Below, in pieces: positions 42,571 through 52,016 of a stretch of DNA of 64,000 bases. The notes under the pieces are model-generated. The model saw only the letters and a list, made by a program, of their open reading frames with translations. It searched no databases and was not told the origin of the DNA. The stretch covers positions 1 to 64,000 of the forward strand of contig CAJTSR010000002.1 in NCBI GenBank assembly GCA_910579035.1, read 5' to 3'. The position numbers and the translations under genes were made by a program. This DNA is from an uncultured Muribaculaceae bacterium (GTDB taxonomy: Bacteria; Bacteroidota; Bacteroidia; Bacteroidales; Muribaculaceae). The first letter of the stretch is position 1, and each line of letters begins with the position of its first letter.

Positions 42571-44580
42571 ATGGATGTTACGATACCTATTCTGATTCTG
42601 GCCATTCCGCTGTTCATGTTCGTGTTCCTGGGTCTTCTGGGAATGAAGATGACGCACAAGCTTGCCGGAATACTCGGAACCGCCGGCATGGGCACAGTGA
42701 TGGTGCTGGCCTATACCACCGCGTTTACCTACTTCTTCAGCGGCGCACCCGAATTTATCAATGCTGCCGGCGAACGCCTCCAGTACGTTGTCTTCGACCA
42801 GACATGGCTCGCTTTCACGCAGAACCTCGTTATCAAACTCGGCTTCCTGCTCGATCCCATCTCGGCTATGATGCTTGTAGTGATTACCACAATCTCGTTT
42901 ATGGTGCATCTCTACAGCCTCGGATATATGCGCGACCACCACGGCGTGTACGAGCACGGCTTCCAGCGCTTCTACGCATTCCTGTCGCTTTTCAGCTTCT
43001 CGATGCTCGGCCTGGTTGTGGCCACCAACATCTTCCAGATGTACATCTTCTGGGAGCTTGTGGGCGCCTCGTCCTACCTGCTCATCGGCTTCTACTATAC
43101 CAAGCCCTCCGCAGTGTCCGCCTCTAAGAAAGCATTTATCGTTACCCGCTTCGCCGACCTCGGCTTCCTCATCGGTATTCTCGTGCTATCCTACTACGGC
43201 GGCACCTTCAACTTCACCGACCTCACCTCTGTACCTGCCGACGGCATTGCCAACGTATATCAGGTAAGCGAAGGAACCGCGGCAAGCATACGCGACCTCA
43301 TCGCCTCCAACCCGGCGCCGACATTCCTCGGCGGCTCTGTCCTGACATGGGCGCTCGTGCTCATCTTTATGGGCGGTATGGGTAAATCGGCAATGATGCC
43401 CCTCCATATCTGGCTTCCCGACGCTATGGAAGGCCCCACCCCCGTGTCGGCCCTTATCCATGCCGCAACTATGGTTGTGGCCGGTGTATACCTTGTTGCC
43501 CGCCTCTTCCCCCTCTATCTTATGGAGGAAACAGCGCTGGTGATAATCACCGTTGTGGGCGCCCTCACAGCATTCTATGCAGCCATGGTGGCCTGCACGC
43601 AGATCGATATCAAACGCGTGCTCGCATTCTCGACAATATCGCAGATAGCCTTTATGATGGTATCTCTCGGCGTTGCCCGTCCTGAAATACACCACGGCCT
43701 CGGCTATATGGCGTCGATGTTCCACCTGTTTACCCACGCCATGTTCAAGGCTCTGCTCTTCCTCGGCGCCGGCGCACTCATACACGCCATCGGCTCGAAC
43801 GACTACACCGCCATGCACGGCCTGCGCAAGCATATGCCCATAACCCACATCACGTTCCTCATCGGCTGTCTTGCCATTGCAGGCATCATACCCTTCTCCG
43901 GCTTCTTCTCCAAAGACGAAATCCTCAGCTCCTGCATGGGTTACGACTGGGTGGCATACCTCTGGATGTCGATGGTGGCCGGTCTTACGGCATTCTATAT
44001 GTTCCGCCTCTACTTCCTCATCTTCTGGTGGAAAGAACACAAAGTGCCCGAAGGACACCACGCTCCCCACGACCAGCCTTGGACTATGTCGCTGCCTCTG
44101 ATTATACTCGCAGTGGTATCCTGCGTGTCGGGATTCATTCCCTTCGGCAAGCTCGTAAGCTGGAACGGACACCCCTACGACTTTATGGCGCACTTCGACT
44201 GGGGCGTTGCCGCAGTAAGCCTCGTAGTCGCCCTGGCCGGTATCGGACTCGCAGCCAAGATGTATATGCACGAGAACACCCTCCCCGAAAAGTTCCGCAA
44301 CGCCGTTCCCGCCCTTTGGGACTGGTGCCACCACCGCTTCTACTGGGACGAACTCTATATGTTCATCACCCATAAGATTATCTTCAACAGCATCTGCCGC
44401 CCGCTCGCGTGGTTTGACCGCCACATCATCGACGGCACTATGGACTCCTTCGCCACCGTTACCAACAAGGCCTCCGACGCCATCAAGCCCCTCCAGAGCG
44501 GACAGATCCAGATGTACGTATGGTGGTATCTCATTGGCGCACTCGCTCTTGGCGCTGTGACAGTAATCTGCCTAATCTGA
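42571..44580 (+). CDS. nuoL: NADH-quinone oxidoreductase subunit L
   Basis: A 669-residue antiporter-like subunit at the distal end of the membrane arm, with the long C-terminal lateral helix. The signature motifs include FWELVGASSYLLIGFY, GKSAMMPLHIWLPDAMEGPTP (in part) and SALIHAATMVVAGVYL, which carry the channel Glu/Lys/His residues. Length is normal. Confidence 0.97.
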   Translation: MDVTIPILILAIPLFMFVFLGLLGMKMTHKLAGILGTAGMGTVMVLAYTTAFTYFFSGAPEFINAAGERLQYVVFDQTWLAFTQNLVIKLGFLLDPISAMMLVVITTISFMVHLYSLGYMRDHHGVYEHGFQRFYAFLSLFSFSMLGLVVATNIFQMYIFWELVGASSYLLIGFYYTKPSAVSASKKAFIVTRFADLGFLIGILVLSYYGGTFNFTDLTSVPADGIANVYQVSEGTAASIRDLIASNPAPTFLGGSVLTWALVLIFMGGMGKSAMMPLHIWLPDAMEGPTPVSALIHAATMVVAGVYLVARLFPLYLMEETALVIITVVGALTAFYAAMVACTQIDIKRVLAFSTISQIAFMMVSLGVARPEIHHGLGYMASMFHLFTHAMFKALLFLGAGALIHAIGSNDYTAMHGLRKHMPITHITFLIGCLAIAGIIPFSGFFSKDEILSSCMGYDWVAYLWMSMVAGLTAFYMFRLYFLIFWWKEHKVPEGHHAPHDQPWTMSLPLIILAVVSCVSGFIPFGKLVSWNGHPYDFMAHFDWGVAAVSLVVALAGIGLAAKMYMHENTLPEKFRNAVPALWDWCHHRFYWDELYMFITHKIIFNSICRPLAWFDRHIIDGTMDSFATVTNKASDAIKPLQSGQIQMYVWWYLIGALALGAVTVICLI

Positions 44581-44622
44581 TAATTTTCCGACAGTGCAAA
44601 AACCAGAAAATTAGTAATTACG

Positions 44623-46149
44623 ATGCTATCCAATATATTGATATACTTCGTGGTGATACCGCTGCTTATGCTCGGCGGCCTCGCCCTCTGCCGGAATATC
44701 CGCCAGATACGCGCCGTTGCCGTCGTAGGCTCGCTGGCGCTCACGGCTCTATCGGTATACGTACTCTTAGAATACCTCGGCCTCCGCAATGCCGGAGCCA
44801 CAGAGCCTATGCTCTTCGTTGACTCGTGGACATGGTTTGAACCTCTCAACATACACCTCGCAGTAGGTGTCGACGGTATCTCCGTGGCCATGCTCATTCT
44901 CTCCTCCATAATCGTTCTCGCAGGCTCTTTCGCCTCTTGGACCGTGGCACAGCCCAAAGCATTCTTCCTTTGGCTGATTCTGCTGTCGACCGGCGTGTTC
45001 GGCTTCTTCATCTCCATCGACCTCTTCACGATGTTCATGTTCTATGAAGTGGCCCTCATACCTATGTACCTCCTCATCGGCGTATGGGGTTCTGGCCGCA
45101 AGAACTATTCCGCAATGAAGCTTACCCTTATGCTTATGGGCGGCTCGGCCTTCCTTATGCTCGGCCTTATCGGTATCTACTACCACTCGGCTCCCGAAGG
45201 CGGACAGCTCACTTGGAACATTCTTGAAATAGCAAAGAACGATGCCATCTCGCACGGCTGGCAGACATTCCTCTTCCCGATGACATTCGTCGGCTTCGGC
45301 GTGCTTGGTGCCATGTTCCCCTTCCACACCTGGAGTCCCGACGGCCACGCCTCGGCGCCCACGGCAGTGTCGATGCTTCATGCCGGCGTCCTTATGAAAC
45401 TTGGCGGCTACGGCTGCTTCCGCGTGGCTATCTACCTGATGCCCCAGGCAGCCCACGAACTTTCGTACATCTTCCTTATCCTTACCGGCATATCGGTGGT
45501 TTACGGAGCGTTCTGCGCCTGTGTCAAGACCGACCTCAAGTACATCAACGCATACTCATCGGTTTCTCACTGCGGCCTTGTGCTGTTCGCTATCCTTATG
45601 CTGAACACCACCGCAATGACCGGCGCCATCATGCAGATGCTCTCCCACGGTCTTATGACAGCTCTCTTCTTCGCGCTTATCGGTATGATCTACGGCCGTA
45701 CACACACCCGCGAAATCACGCAGATGGGCGGTATGATGAAGATTCTCCCCTACCTCTCTGTATGCTACGTGATAGCAGGTATGGCGTCGCTCGGCCTCCC
45801 CGGCCTTTCGGGCTTCGTTGCCGAAATGACCGTTTTCGTAGGCTCTTTCCAAGCCGGCATGGCTGACTACCTCGCGGGCGAGGGCTCTCTCCGTCTGGTA
45901 TTCACCCTTGTTGCCTGCTGCTCTATCGTAATCACTGCGGTATACATACTCCGCGTGGTAGGCAAACTCCTCTTCGGCCCGGTTTACGATCAGCACCATC
46001 TGACCCTCACCGACGCCACATGGTGGGAACGCCTCTCCACAGCCATGCTCATTATCAGCGTTGCTGCCATCGGCTGTTTCCCCAATTTCTTCAACAATCT
46101 GATTAATACCACTTTCTCGCCCGAAATCTTCAAAGTGCTCGGTATGTAA
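44623..46149 (+). CDS. nuoM: NADH-quinone oxidoreductase subunit M
   Basis: A 508-residue antiporter-like proton-pumping subunit. FYEVALIPMYLLIGVWGS carries the channel Glu, and FPFHTWSPDGHASAPTAVSM the later conserved block. It starts 42 bp after nuoL; no promoter was seen in the gap. Confidence 0.97.
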   Translation: MLSNILIYFVVIPLLMLGGLALCRNIRQIRAVAVVGSLALTALSVYVLLEYLGLRNAGATEPMLFVDSWTWFEPLNIHLAVGVDGISVAMLILSSIIVLAGSFASWTVAQPKAFFLWLILLSTGVFGFFISIDLFTMFMFYEVALIPMYLLIGVWGSGRKNYSAMKLTLMLMGGSAFLMLGLIGIYYHSAPEGGQLTWNILEIAKNDAISHGWQTFLFPMTFVGFGVLGAMFPFHTWSPDGHASAPTAVSMLHAGVLMKLGGYGCFRVAIYLMPQAAHELSYIFLILTGISVVYGAFCACVKTDLKYINAYSSVSHCGLVLFAILMLNTTAMTGAIMQMLSHGLMTALFFALIGMIYGRTHTREITQMGGMMKILPYLSVCYVIAGMASLGLPGLSGFVAEMTVFVGSFQAGMADYLAGEGSLRLVFTLVACCSIVITAVYILRVVGKLLFGPVYDQHHLTLTDATWWERLSTAMLIISVAAIGCFPNFFNNLINTTFSPEIFKVLGM

Positions 46150-46171
46150 CCCCTCTCAGGAATAAATTGCA

Positions 46172-47650
46172 ATGGATTATTCTCAATTTTTAGCTATGAA
46201 GCAGGAAATCGGCCTATTGGTCGTGTTTCTGCTGGTATTCCTCTACGATACCTTCATGCCGAAGTCGACGCAGAAAGGACTCCCCGCATTTACAGCGATA
46301 CTGACCCTCGCCCTTGCCCTGTGCGGTTTCTGCTCATACTGCCTCGGCACCGAAAGCACCACCGTGGCTTTCGCCGGCATGTACGAAACAAGCCCCATAA
46401 TAGCCGCTATCAAGAACATTCTCAATATCGGCGTTGTGATAGTGCTCATTCAGTCCATCAAATGGGCCAACAGCGATGCCATGAGCATGCGCCGAGGCGA
46501 ATTCTACGAGTTGTTGCTCGTGACACTCTTCGGTATGTATCTTATGATATCCGCCCGTCACTTCCTTCTCTTCATCATCGGCCTTGAAGGCGCCTCGCTT
46601 CCCTTGGCTGCAATGGTGGCTCTCGACAAAAACCGCTACGAAAGCCACGAGGCCGCTGTCAAGTACATACTTACAGCAGTGTTCTCCTCGGCAATCTTTA
46701 TGATGGGGCTGTCATTCGTGTACGGCCTTACCGGCTCTCTCTACTTCGAGAACATATACTTCGCTCTCACCGGTGAGCTAAACACCATGCTCATCGTAGC
46801 AGTAGCCTTCGTAATCGCCGGCATAGGCTTCAAGCTGTCGCTTGTTCCCTTCCACCTCTGGACCGCCGACGTATACCAGGGCGCCCCCACTTCGGTAACC
46901 TCCTATCTGTCGGTTATCTCAAAGGGTGCTGCCGCCTTTGCATTCCTCGTAGTGCTCGCGCAGGTATTCGGCGCTTTGTACTCCGATGTGTGGGAATGGA
47001 TGCTTTACGCTCTCATCATACTCACAATCACAGTGGGTAACCTCTTCGCTATCCGCCAGCGCAACATGAAGCGCTTCCTCGCCTTCTCCTCCATATCGCA
47101 GGCAGGCTACATCATGCTCGGCGTGATTGCATTCAACACAATGGGTGTTGCCGCTCTGATGTACTACATACTTGTGTACATCTTCTCCAACCTTGCAGCA
47201 TTCGGCGTTATCGGCGCTATCGAAAATGCGTCGGGCCGCGTGTCGATGGACGATTACCGCGGACTCAACCGCACCAATCCCCGTCTTGCTTTCGCAATGA
47301 TGCTCGCAATGTTCTCCCTCGCCGGCATACCTCCCTTCGCAGGCTTCTTCTCGAAGTTCTTCATCTTCACATCGGCAATCAACCAAGGCAGCGTGGCCAT
47401 CTACGTGCTTGTGCTTATCGCACTTATCAACACCATAGTGTCGCTCTACTACTACCTGCTCGTGGTTAAGGCCATGTACATTGCCGACGACGAATGCCCT
47501 GTGGCAAACTTCAAATCGTCGTGCTCTGAGCGCCTCGGCCTCTGGATTACCGTAGGCGGCATCATCCTGCTCGGCATAGCAAGCTGCTGCTACAGCTCGC
47601 TGCTCGACCTGTCCGACATCAGCACAATGCAGATGTACTTCATCAACTAA
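46172..47650 (+). CDS. nuoN: NADH-quinone oxidoreductase subunit N
   Basis: A 492-residue antiporter-like subunit that closes the operon. Motifs include LEGASLPLAAMVAL, VPFHLWTADVYQGAPTSVT and AGIPPFAGFFSKFF. A strong terminator follows 21 bp after the stop. No nuoE, nuoF or nuoG occurs in the window. Confidence 0.97.
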   Translation: MDYSQFLAMKQEIGLLVVFLLVFLYDTFMPKSTQKGLPAFTAILTLALALCGFCSYCLGTESTTVAFAGMYETSPIIAAIKNILNIGVVIVLIQSIKWANSDAMSMRRGEFYELLLVTLFGMYLMISARHFLLFIIGLEGASLPLAAMVALDKNRYESHEAAVKYILTAVFSSAIFMMGLSFVYGLTGSLYFENIYFALTGELNTMLIVAVAFVIAGIGFKLSLVPFHLWTADVYQGAPTSVTSYLSVISKGAAAFAFLVVLAQVFGALYSDVWEWMLYALIILTITVGNLFAIRQRNMKRFLAFSSISQAGYIMLGVIAFNTMGVAALMYYILVYIFSNLAAFGVIGAIENASGRVSMDDYRGLNRTNPRLAFAMMLAMFSLAGIPPFAGFFSKFFIFTSAINQGSVAIYVLVLIALINTIVSLYYYLLVVKAMYIADDECPVANFKSSCSERLGLWITVGGIILLGIASCCYSSLLDLSDISTMQMYFIN

Positions 47651-47670
47651 TTCAATCTGCACACAATACG

Positions 47671-47706
47671 AAGAAGGCGCGCCCGACGGACGCGCCTTCT
47701 TTTTTA
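47671..47706 (+). terminator. Terminator of the nuo-atp operon
   Basis: An 11-bp stem AAGAAGGCGCG (47671-47681) with CGCGCCTTCTT (47691-47701), 9-nt loop, and a T-run to 47705. It may also slow leftward transcription from the gene at 47722. Confidence 0.85.
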
Positions 47707-47721
47707 TGCAGTCATTCGACC

Positions 47722-48222
47722 TCAGAATACCAAACCCACGGCGAAACGGACAGCATTCATATCGAAGCCAATTCCATACTCCTGAATGCGCTGGCTCGTA
47801 TAGCCAAGCTCGAATTTCACTTTCTTGTATCTTATGCCGACAGCCGGACTCCATGTAAAGCCTCCTGAGCCGCTCACTCCTTCCGTCGCACCGATGCCAT
47901 AGCCCAAATCGAGCGACAAGAACGGTGTCACATTAGCGTTCACCGGCAGGTGACCTTTCACGTTGAGTGTTATCGGGATGAAGATCTCGCAACTTTCCGA
48001 TAGGTCGTGATAGAAATCAAGACCCAGGCCCACGCCGGCAGAGAAATACTGCCCTACCCGGACACCCTGAACAGTATGCAGATTCACACGACCGGTTGCG
48101 AATGTACCCGTGCCCACCGAATATCCCAGTTCGACTTCGGGTTGGTACTTAACACTTACCTCCTGCGCTCCGGCCACCAGCGCGCTCAAGGCAAGCACAA
48201 CAGATAAAAATAGTTTTTTCAT
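47722..48222 (-). CDS. Outer-membrane beta-barrel protein
   Basis: A 166-residue exported protein. The signal peptide is MKKLFLSVVLALSALVAGA then QE. The rest is alternating strands with Gly and aromatic residues (ELGYSVGTGTF, LGYGIGATEG, GIRYKKVKFELGY) and ends in Phe (AVGLVF), a typical barrel end. It resembles the small OmpW/OMP_b-brl group. It has its own promoter and converges on the nuo-atp terminator. Confidence 0.85.
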   Translation of the reverse strand: MKKLFLSVVLALSALVAGAQEVSVKYQPEVELGYSVGTGTFATGRVNLHTVQGVRVGQYFSAGVGLGLDFYHDLSESCEIFIPITLNVKGHLPVNANVTPFLSLDLGYGIGATEGVSGSGGFTWSPAVGIRYKKVKFELGYTSQRIQEYGIGFDMNAVRFAVGLVF

Positions 48223-48328
48223 GATACCTGGTATTATTTATTAGGTTTAGTTGAAATCAATCCGACTACGAAACAAATCTTTTGCTATCAATTTCACTAA
48301 GATTCGCGCAGCAAGATTGTCTTTCCGG

Positions 48329-48358
48329 CAAATATAGCGAAAAGTCATAAGATTGCAA
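48329..48358 (-). promoter_or_regulatory. Promoter of the outer-membrane barrel gene
   Basis: Minus strand TTG (48356-48358), 19 bp, TATATTTG (48329-48336). It implies a leader of about 100 nt. Confidence 0.75.
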
Positions 48359-48439
48359 GCCATATTGACTCACAAATGCAACTATCCGCTCAATATAAGA
48401 GGATATTGGCGCAAGGCAGGCGATTAGACCGCTTCATTC

Positions 48440-48470
48440 TTGGCTTTTTGGACGGAAATACGTAATTTTG
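48440..48470 (+). promoter_or_regulatory. Promoter of panC operon
   Basis: TTG (48440-48442), 20 bp, TAATTTTG (48463-48470). It is followed by the panC ATG at 48513, so the leader is about 37 nt. Confidence 0.75.
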
Positions 48471-48512
48471 CAGCCGAAAAACAAAGGGCTTAGCCGCCCT
48501 AATAATATAAAA

Positions 48513-49361
48513 ATGGAAATTATCCGTACAGTAAAGCGTCTTGAGGAGATTTGCCGCGCAGCAGGTGAGTCGGGGAAGAGCATAGGCCTCGTTCCCACAA
48601 TGGGCGCACTCCACGCTGGCCACAAATCCCTTGTTGACCGTGCCCGCAAAGAGAACGACATACTCGTTGTCAGTGTATTTGTAAACCCGACCCAATTCAA
48701 CAATCCCGACGACCTCCGCACATACCCACGCACAGAGGAAGCCGACTCCGCCATGCTCGAAAACTGCGGCGCCGACTATGTGTTTATGCCCACGGCGGAG
48801 GAAATATATCCCGAGCCTGACACACGCGTGTTTGACCTCGGCCCCGTGGCCGAAGTAATGGAAGGAGCGATGCGTCCCGGCCACTTCAACGGTGTTGCCC
48901 AGATAGTTAGCAAGCTCTTCGCATGGGTCCGCCCCACACGCGCATACTTCGGCGAAAAAGATTTCCAGCAGATTGCGGTGATACGCAAGATGGCTGCTCT
49001 CGAAGGTTTCGACTTCGACATCGTGGCGTGTCCGATAGTGCGCGAAGCAGACGGCCTCGCCCTCAGCTCGCGCAATGTACGCCTCACAGCCGAAGGACGC
49101 GCCATCGCGCCACAAATCCACAGCCTGCTTGAAAAGAGCCGCCAGCTCAAAGAGCAGGGCCTGAAACCCGCCGAAGTTGCCCGTGCCACAGCCGAGGCAA
49201 TCGATTCGGTGGCGGGTCTAACCACGGAATATTACCAGATAGTCGACGCTCTCACCATGCAGCCCGTCGACGACTGGAGCGACGCCGGAGCCGAAGGCAC
49301 CGTCGGCTGCGTGACAGTATACTGCGACAACGTGCGTCTTATCGACAATATACGCTACTAA
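48513..49361 (+). CDS. panC: Pantothenate synthetase
   Basis: Joins pantoate and beta-alanine, the last step of pantothenate synthesis, 282 residues. VPTMGALHAGHKSLV carries the HIGH-like site, VNPTQFN and PGHFNGVAQIVSKLF line the active site, and LALSSRNVRL is the KMSKS-like block. The start is ATG 48513 (MEIIRTVKR); the frame from 48468 would include the promoter. panD follows after 2 bp. Confidence 0.97.
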   Translation: MEIIRTVKRLEEICRAAGESGKSIGLVPTMGALHAGHKSLVDRARKENDILVVSVFVNPTQFNNPDDLRTYPRTEEADSAMLENCGADYVFMPTAEEIYPEPDTRVFDLGPVAEVMEGAMRPGHFNGVAQIVSKLFAWVRPTRAYFGEKDFQQIAVIRKMAALEGFDFDIVACPIVREADGLALSSRNVRLTAEGRAIAPQIHSLLEKSRQLKEQGLKPAEVARATAEAIDSVAGLTTEYYQIVDALTMQPVDDWSDAGAEGTVGCVTVYCDNVRLIDNIRY

Positions 49362-49363
49362 AA

Positions 49364-49711
49364 ATGTATATCCAAGTACTCAAATCGAAAATACACCGTG
49401 TGAGTGTGACAGAGGCACGGCTCGACTATATCGGCAGCATCACAATCGACGAAGACCTCCTTGATGCGGCCAACATACTTCCCGGCGAGAGAGTCTACAT
49501 TGTGAACAACAACAATGGCGCGCGCCTCGACACCTACACCATACCCGGCGAAAGAGGCTCAGGCACCATATGCCTCAACGGAGCTGCCGCTCGCCTTGTG
49601 CAGCCCGGCGACATCGTGATAATAATGGCCTACGCCACCATGACTCCCGACGAAGCCCGCGCCTTCAAGCCCGCAGTGATATTCCCCGACACAGCCACCA
49701 ACAAGCTATAA
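49364..49711 (+). CDS. panD: Aspartate 1-decarboxylase
   Basis: A 115-residue pyruvoyl enzyme that makes beta-alanine for PanC. The self-cleavage site Gly24-Ser25 is present in YIGSITID, and NNNNGARLDTYTI and GDIVIIMAYA follow as in the family. Directly coupled to panC (2-bp gap). Confidence 0.97.
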   Translation: MYIQVLKSKIHRVSVTEARLDYIGSITIDEDLLDAANILPGERVYIVNNNNGARLDTYTIPGERGSGTICLNGAAARLVQPGDIVIIMAYATMTPDEARAFKPAVIFPDTATNKL

Positions 49712-49739
49712 GCCACCCTCCCCTACCCCGTAATATAAA

Positions 49740-51086
49740 ATGTTCGAAAAACTTAGCGACCGCCTTGAGCGAAGCTTCAAGCTCCTCAAAGGCCAGGGCA
49801 GAATCACAGAAATAAACGTTGCCGAAACCCTCAAGGACGTTCGGCGCGCCCTAATCGATGCCGACGTAAACTACAAAGTAGCCAAAACCTTTACCGACAC
49901 CGTAAAGCAGAAAGCCCTCGGCCAGAACGTTATCAACGCCATCAAGCCGAGCGAGCTTATGGTGAAAATCGTTCACGACGAACTCGCCTCGCTCATGGGA
50001 GGCGAACCCACCCCGCTCAACCTCTCCGGCCGCCCGGCAATCATTCTTATGTCGGGTCTGCAGGGTTCCGGTAAGACCACCTTTACCGGCAAGCTCGCCA
50101 AAAAGCTCAAGGAAGAGAAGAACATGCGGCCGCTGCTCATTGCCTGCGACGTGTATCGCCCCGCCGCTATCGACCAGCTGAAAGTACTTGCCGAGTCGAT
50201 AGGCGTCGACGTATATACCGAAGACGGCGTGAAAGAACCCGTAGCGATAGCACGCCGCGGCGTGGACTTCGCAAAACAGCACCACTACGACCTCGTAATC
50301 ATCGATACCGCAGGCCGCCTCGCGGTCGACGAACAGATGATGGACGAGATCGAGGCCATCAAAAATGCCGTAAATCCCGGCGAAATACTCTTCGTTGTCG
50401 ATGCCATGACAGGTCAGGACGCCGTTAATACCGCCAAGACCTTCAACGAACGCCTCGACTTCGACGGAGTGATACTTACCAAGCTCGACGGCGACACACG
50501 CGGCGGCGCGGCCCTGTCGATACGCAGCGTGGTAGAGAAACCCATAAAGTTCATCGGTACAGGCGAACGCCTCGACGGCATCGACATATTCTACCCCTCC
50601 CGTATGGCCGACCGTATTCTCGGCATGGGCGACATCGTGTCGCTCGTTGAGAAAGCGCAGCAGCAGTACGACGAGAAAGAAGCCGAAGAACTTGCCAAGA
50701 AACTGCGTAAGAACCAGTTTACCTTCACCGACTTCCTCAAGCAAATCAACCAAATCAAGAAGATGGGCAACATCAAGGATTTGGCTGCCATGATACCGGG
50801 CGTGGGCAAGGCTATCAAGGACGTGGATATCGACAACGACGCTTTCAAAGGCATCGAGGCGATAATAATGTCTATGACACCGCACGAACGCGAGCACCCC
50901 GACGTTATACGCGGCACCCGCGTGCAACGTATCGCAAAAGGCTCCGGCACATCTGTACAGGAAGTAAACCGCCTGCTCAAGCAGTTCGACCAGATACGCA
51001 AGATGATGCACCAGGTAAGCACCATGGGGTCGAATCCTGCCGGAATGATGCGCCAGATGCAGCAGATGCGCAAGCGCAGAAGATAA
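49740..51086 (+). CDS. ffh: Signal recognition particle protein Ffh
   Basis: The 448-residue SRP54 GTPase. The NG domain shows GLQGSGKTTFTGKLA, DTAGR and TKLDGDTRGGAALS. The C-terminal Met-rich M domain (PGMMRQMQQMRK-like end) binds signal peptides and SRP RNA. Its receptor gene ftsY lies at 12445-13404. Confidence 0.97.
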   Translation: MFEKLSDRLERSFKLLKGQGRITEINVAETLKDVRRALIDADVNYKVAKTFTDTVKQKALGQNVINAIKPSELMVKIVHDELASLMGGEPTPLNLSGRPAIILMSGLQGSGKTTFTGKLAKKLKEEKNMRPLLIACDVYRPAAIDQLKVLAESIGVDVYTEDGVKEPVAIARRGVDFAKQHHYDLVIIDTAGRLAVDEQMMDEIEAIKNAVNPGEILFVVDAMTGQDAVNTAKTFNERLDFDGVILTKLDGDTRGGAALSIRSVVEKPIKFIGTGERLDGIDIFYPSRMADRILGMGDIVSLVEKAQQQYDEKEAEELAKKLRKNQFTFTDFLKQINQIKKMGNIKDLAAMIPGVGKAIKDVDIDNDAFKGIEAIIMSMTPHEREHPDVIRGTRVQRIAKGSGTSVQEVNRLLKQFDQIRKMMHQVSTMGSNPAGMMRQMQQMRKRRR

Positions 51087-51128
51087 AAAGCAGAATTTCA
51101 ACAAACAAGGCAAACCACGCACATATAT

Positions 51129-52016
51129 ATGGAACTTATCGACGGTAAGAAAGCCGCGGCTGAAATAAAGCAGGAGATAGCCGCAAAAGTAGCCGAGCGC
51201 ATAGCCCAAGGCAAACGCGCCCCTCATCTTGCAGCCATACTCGTAGGGCATGACGGCGGAAGCGAAACATATGTGGCACACAAAATCAAGGCTTGTGCCG
51301 AATGCGGATTCCGCTCCACCCTCATTCGCTTTGAAAGCACCGACGAGGCTCCGCTGCAGCAAAGCGAGCTGATAGCCGCCGTCGAAAGTCTGAACAACGA
51401 CCCCGAAGTCGACGGGTTCATCGTCCAGCTCCCCCTGCCGCGCCATATCGACGAAAACGCGGTAATCGAGGCTGTAGACCCCTCGAAAGACGTCGACGGC
51501 TTCCACCCCGTCAACGTGGGGCGCCAGTCGCTCGGGCTTCCCTGCTTCCATTCGGCCACTCCCGCCGGTATCGTCGAACTGTTAAAGCGCAACAACATAC
51601 CCACAAAGGGCAAGCGCGTGGTAATAGTAGGCCGCAGCAACATCGTGGGCAAGCCGCTGGCAGCCATGCTGATGCAGAAAGGCGCCACAGCCGATGCCAC
51701 TGTCACAGTATGCCATAGCGCCACTCCCGACATTGCAGAAATCACACGTCAGGCCGACATACTCGTGGCCGCAGTAGGTCGTCCCGGCATGATTACCGCC
51801 GACATGGTTGCCGACGGAGCCACTGTGATCGACGTAGGCACCACACGCGTGGCCGACCCGACCCGCAAAACCGGTTTCCGCCTCTGCGGCGACGTCGATT
51901 TCGACAATGTAGCGCCCAAATGCAGCTTCATCACACCCGTACCCGGCGGCGTAGGCCCGATGACAATCTGCTCCCTTATGCAGAACACCCTTTTGGCAGC
52001 TGAGCGCAAAGACTGA
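51129..52016 (+). CDS. folD: Methylenetetrahydrofolate dehydrogenase/cyclohydrolase
   Basis: The bifunctional FolD enzyme, 295 residues, interconverting folate one-carbon units. YVAHKIKACAECG holds the catalytic Lys, VQLPLPRHID and PSKDVDGFHPVN follow, and GRSNIVGKPLA is the nucleotide-binding loop. It overlaps the next gene by one base (TGATG). Confidence 0.97.
   Translation: MELIDGKKAAAEIKQEIAAKVAERIAQGKRAPHLAAILVGHDGGSETYVAHKIKACAECGFRSTLIRFESTDEAPLQQSELIAAVESLNNDPEVDGFIVQLPLPRHIDENAVIEAVDPSKDVDGFHPVNVGRQSLGLPCFHSATPAGIVELLKRNNIPTKGKRVVIVGRSNIVGKPLAAMLMQKGATADATVTVCHSATPDIAEITRQADILVAAVGRPGMITADMVADGATVIDVGTTRVADPTRKTGFRLCGDVDFDNVAPKCSFITPVPGGVGPMTICSLMQNTLLAAERKD

Noticed and set aside
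49851..51551. 566-codon frame antisense to ffh and folD
   Set aside because: It spans two well-supported genes and their gap and shows no domain.
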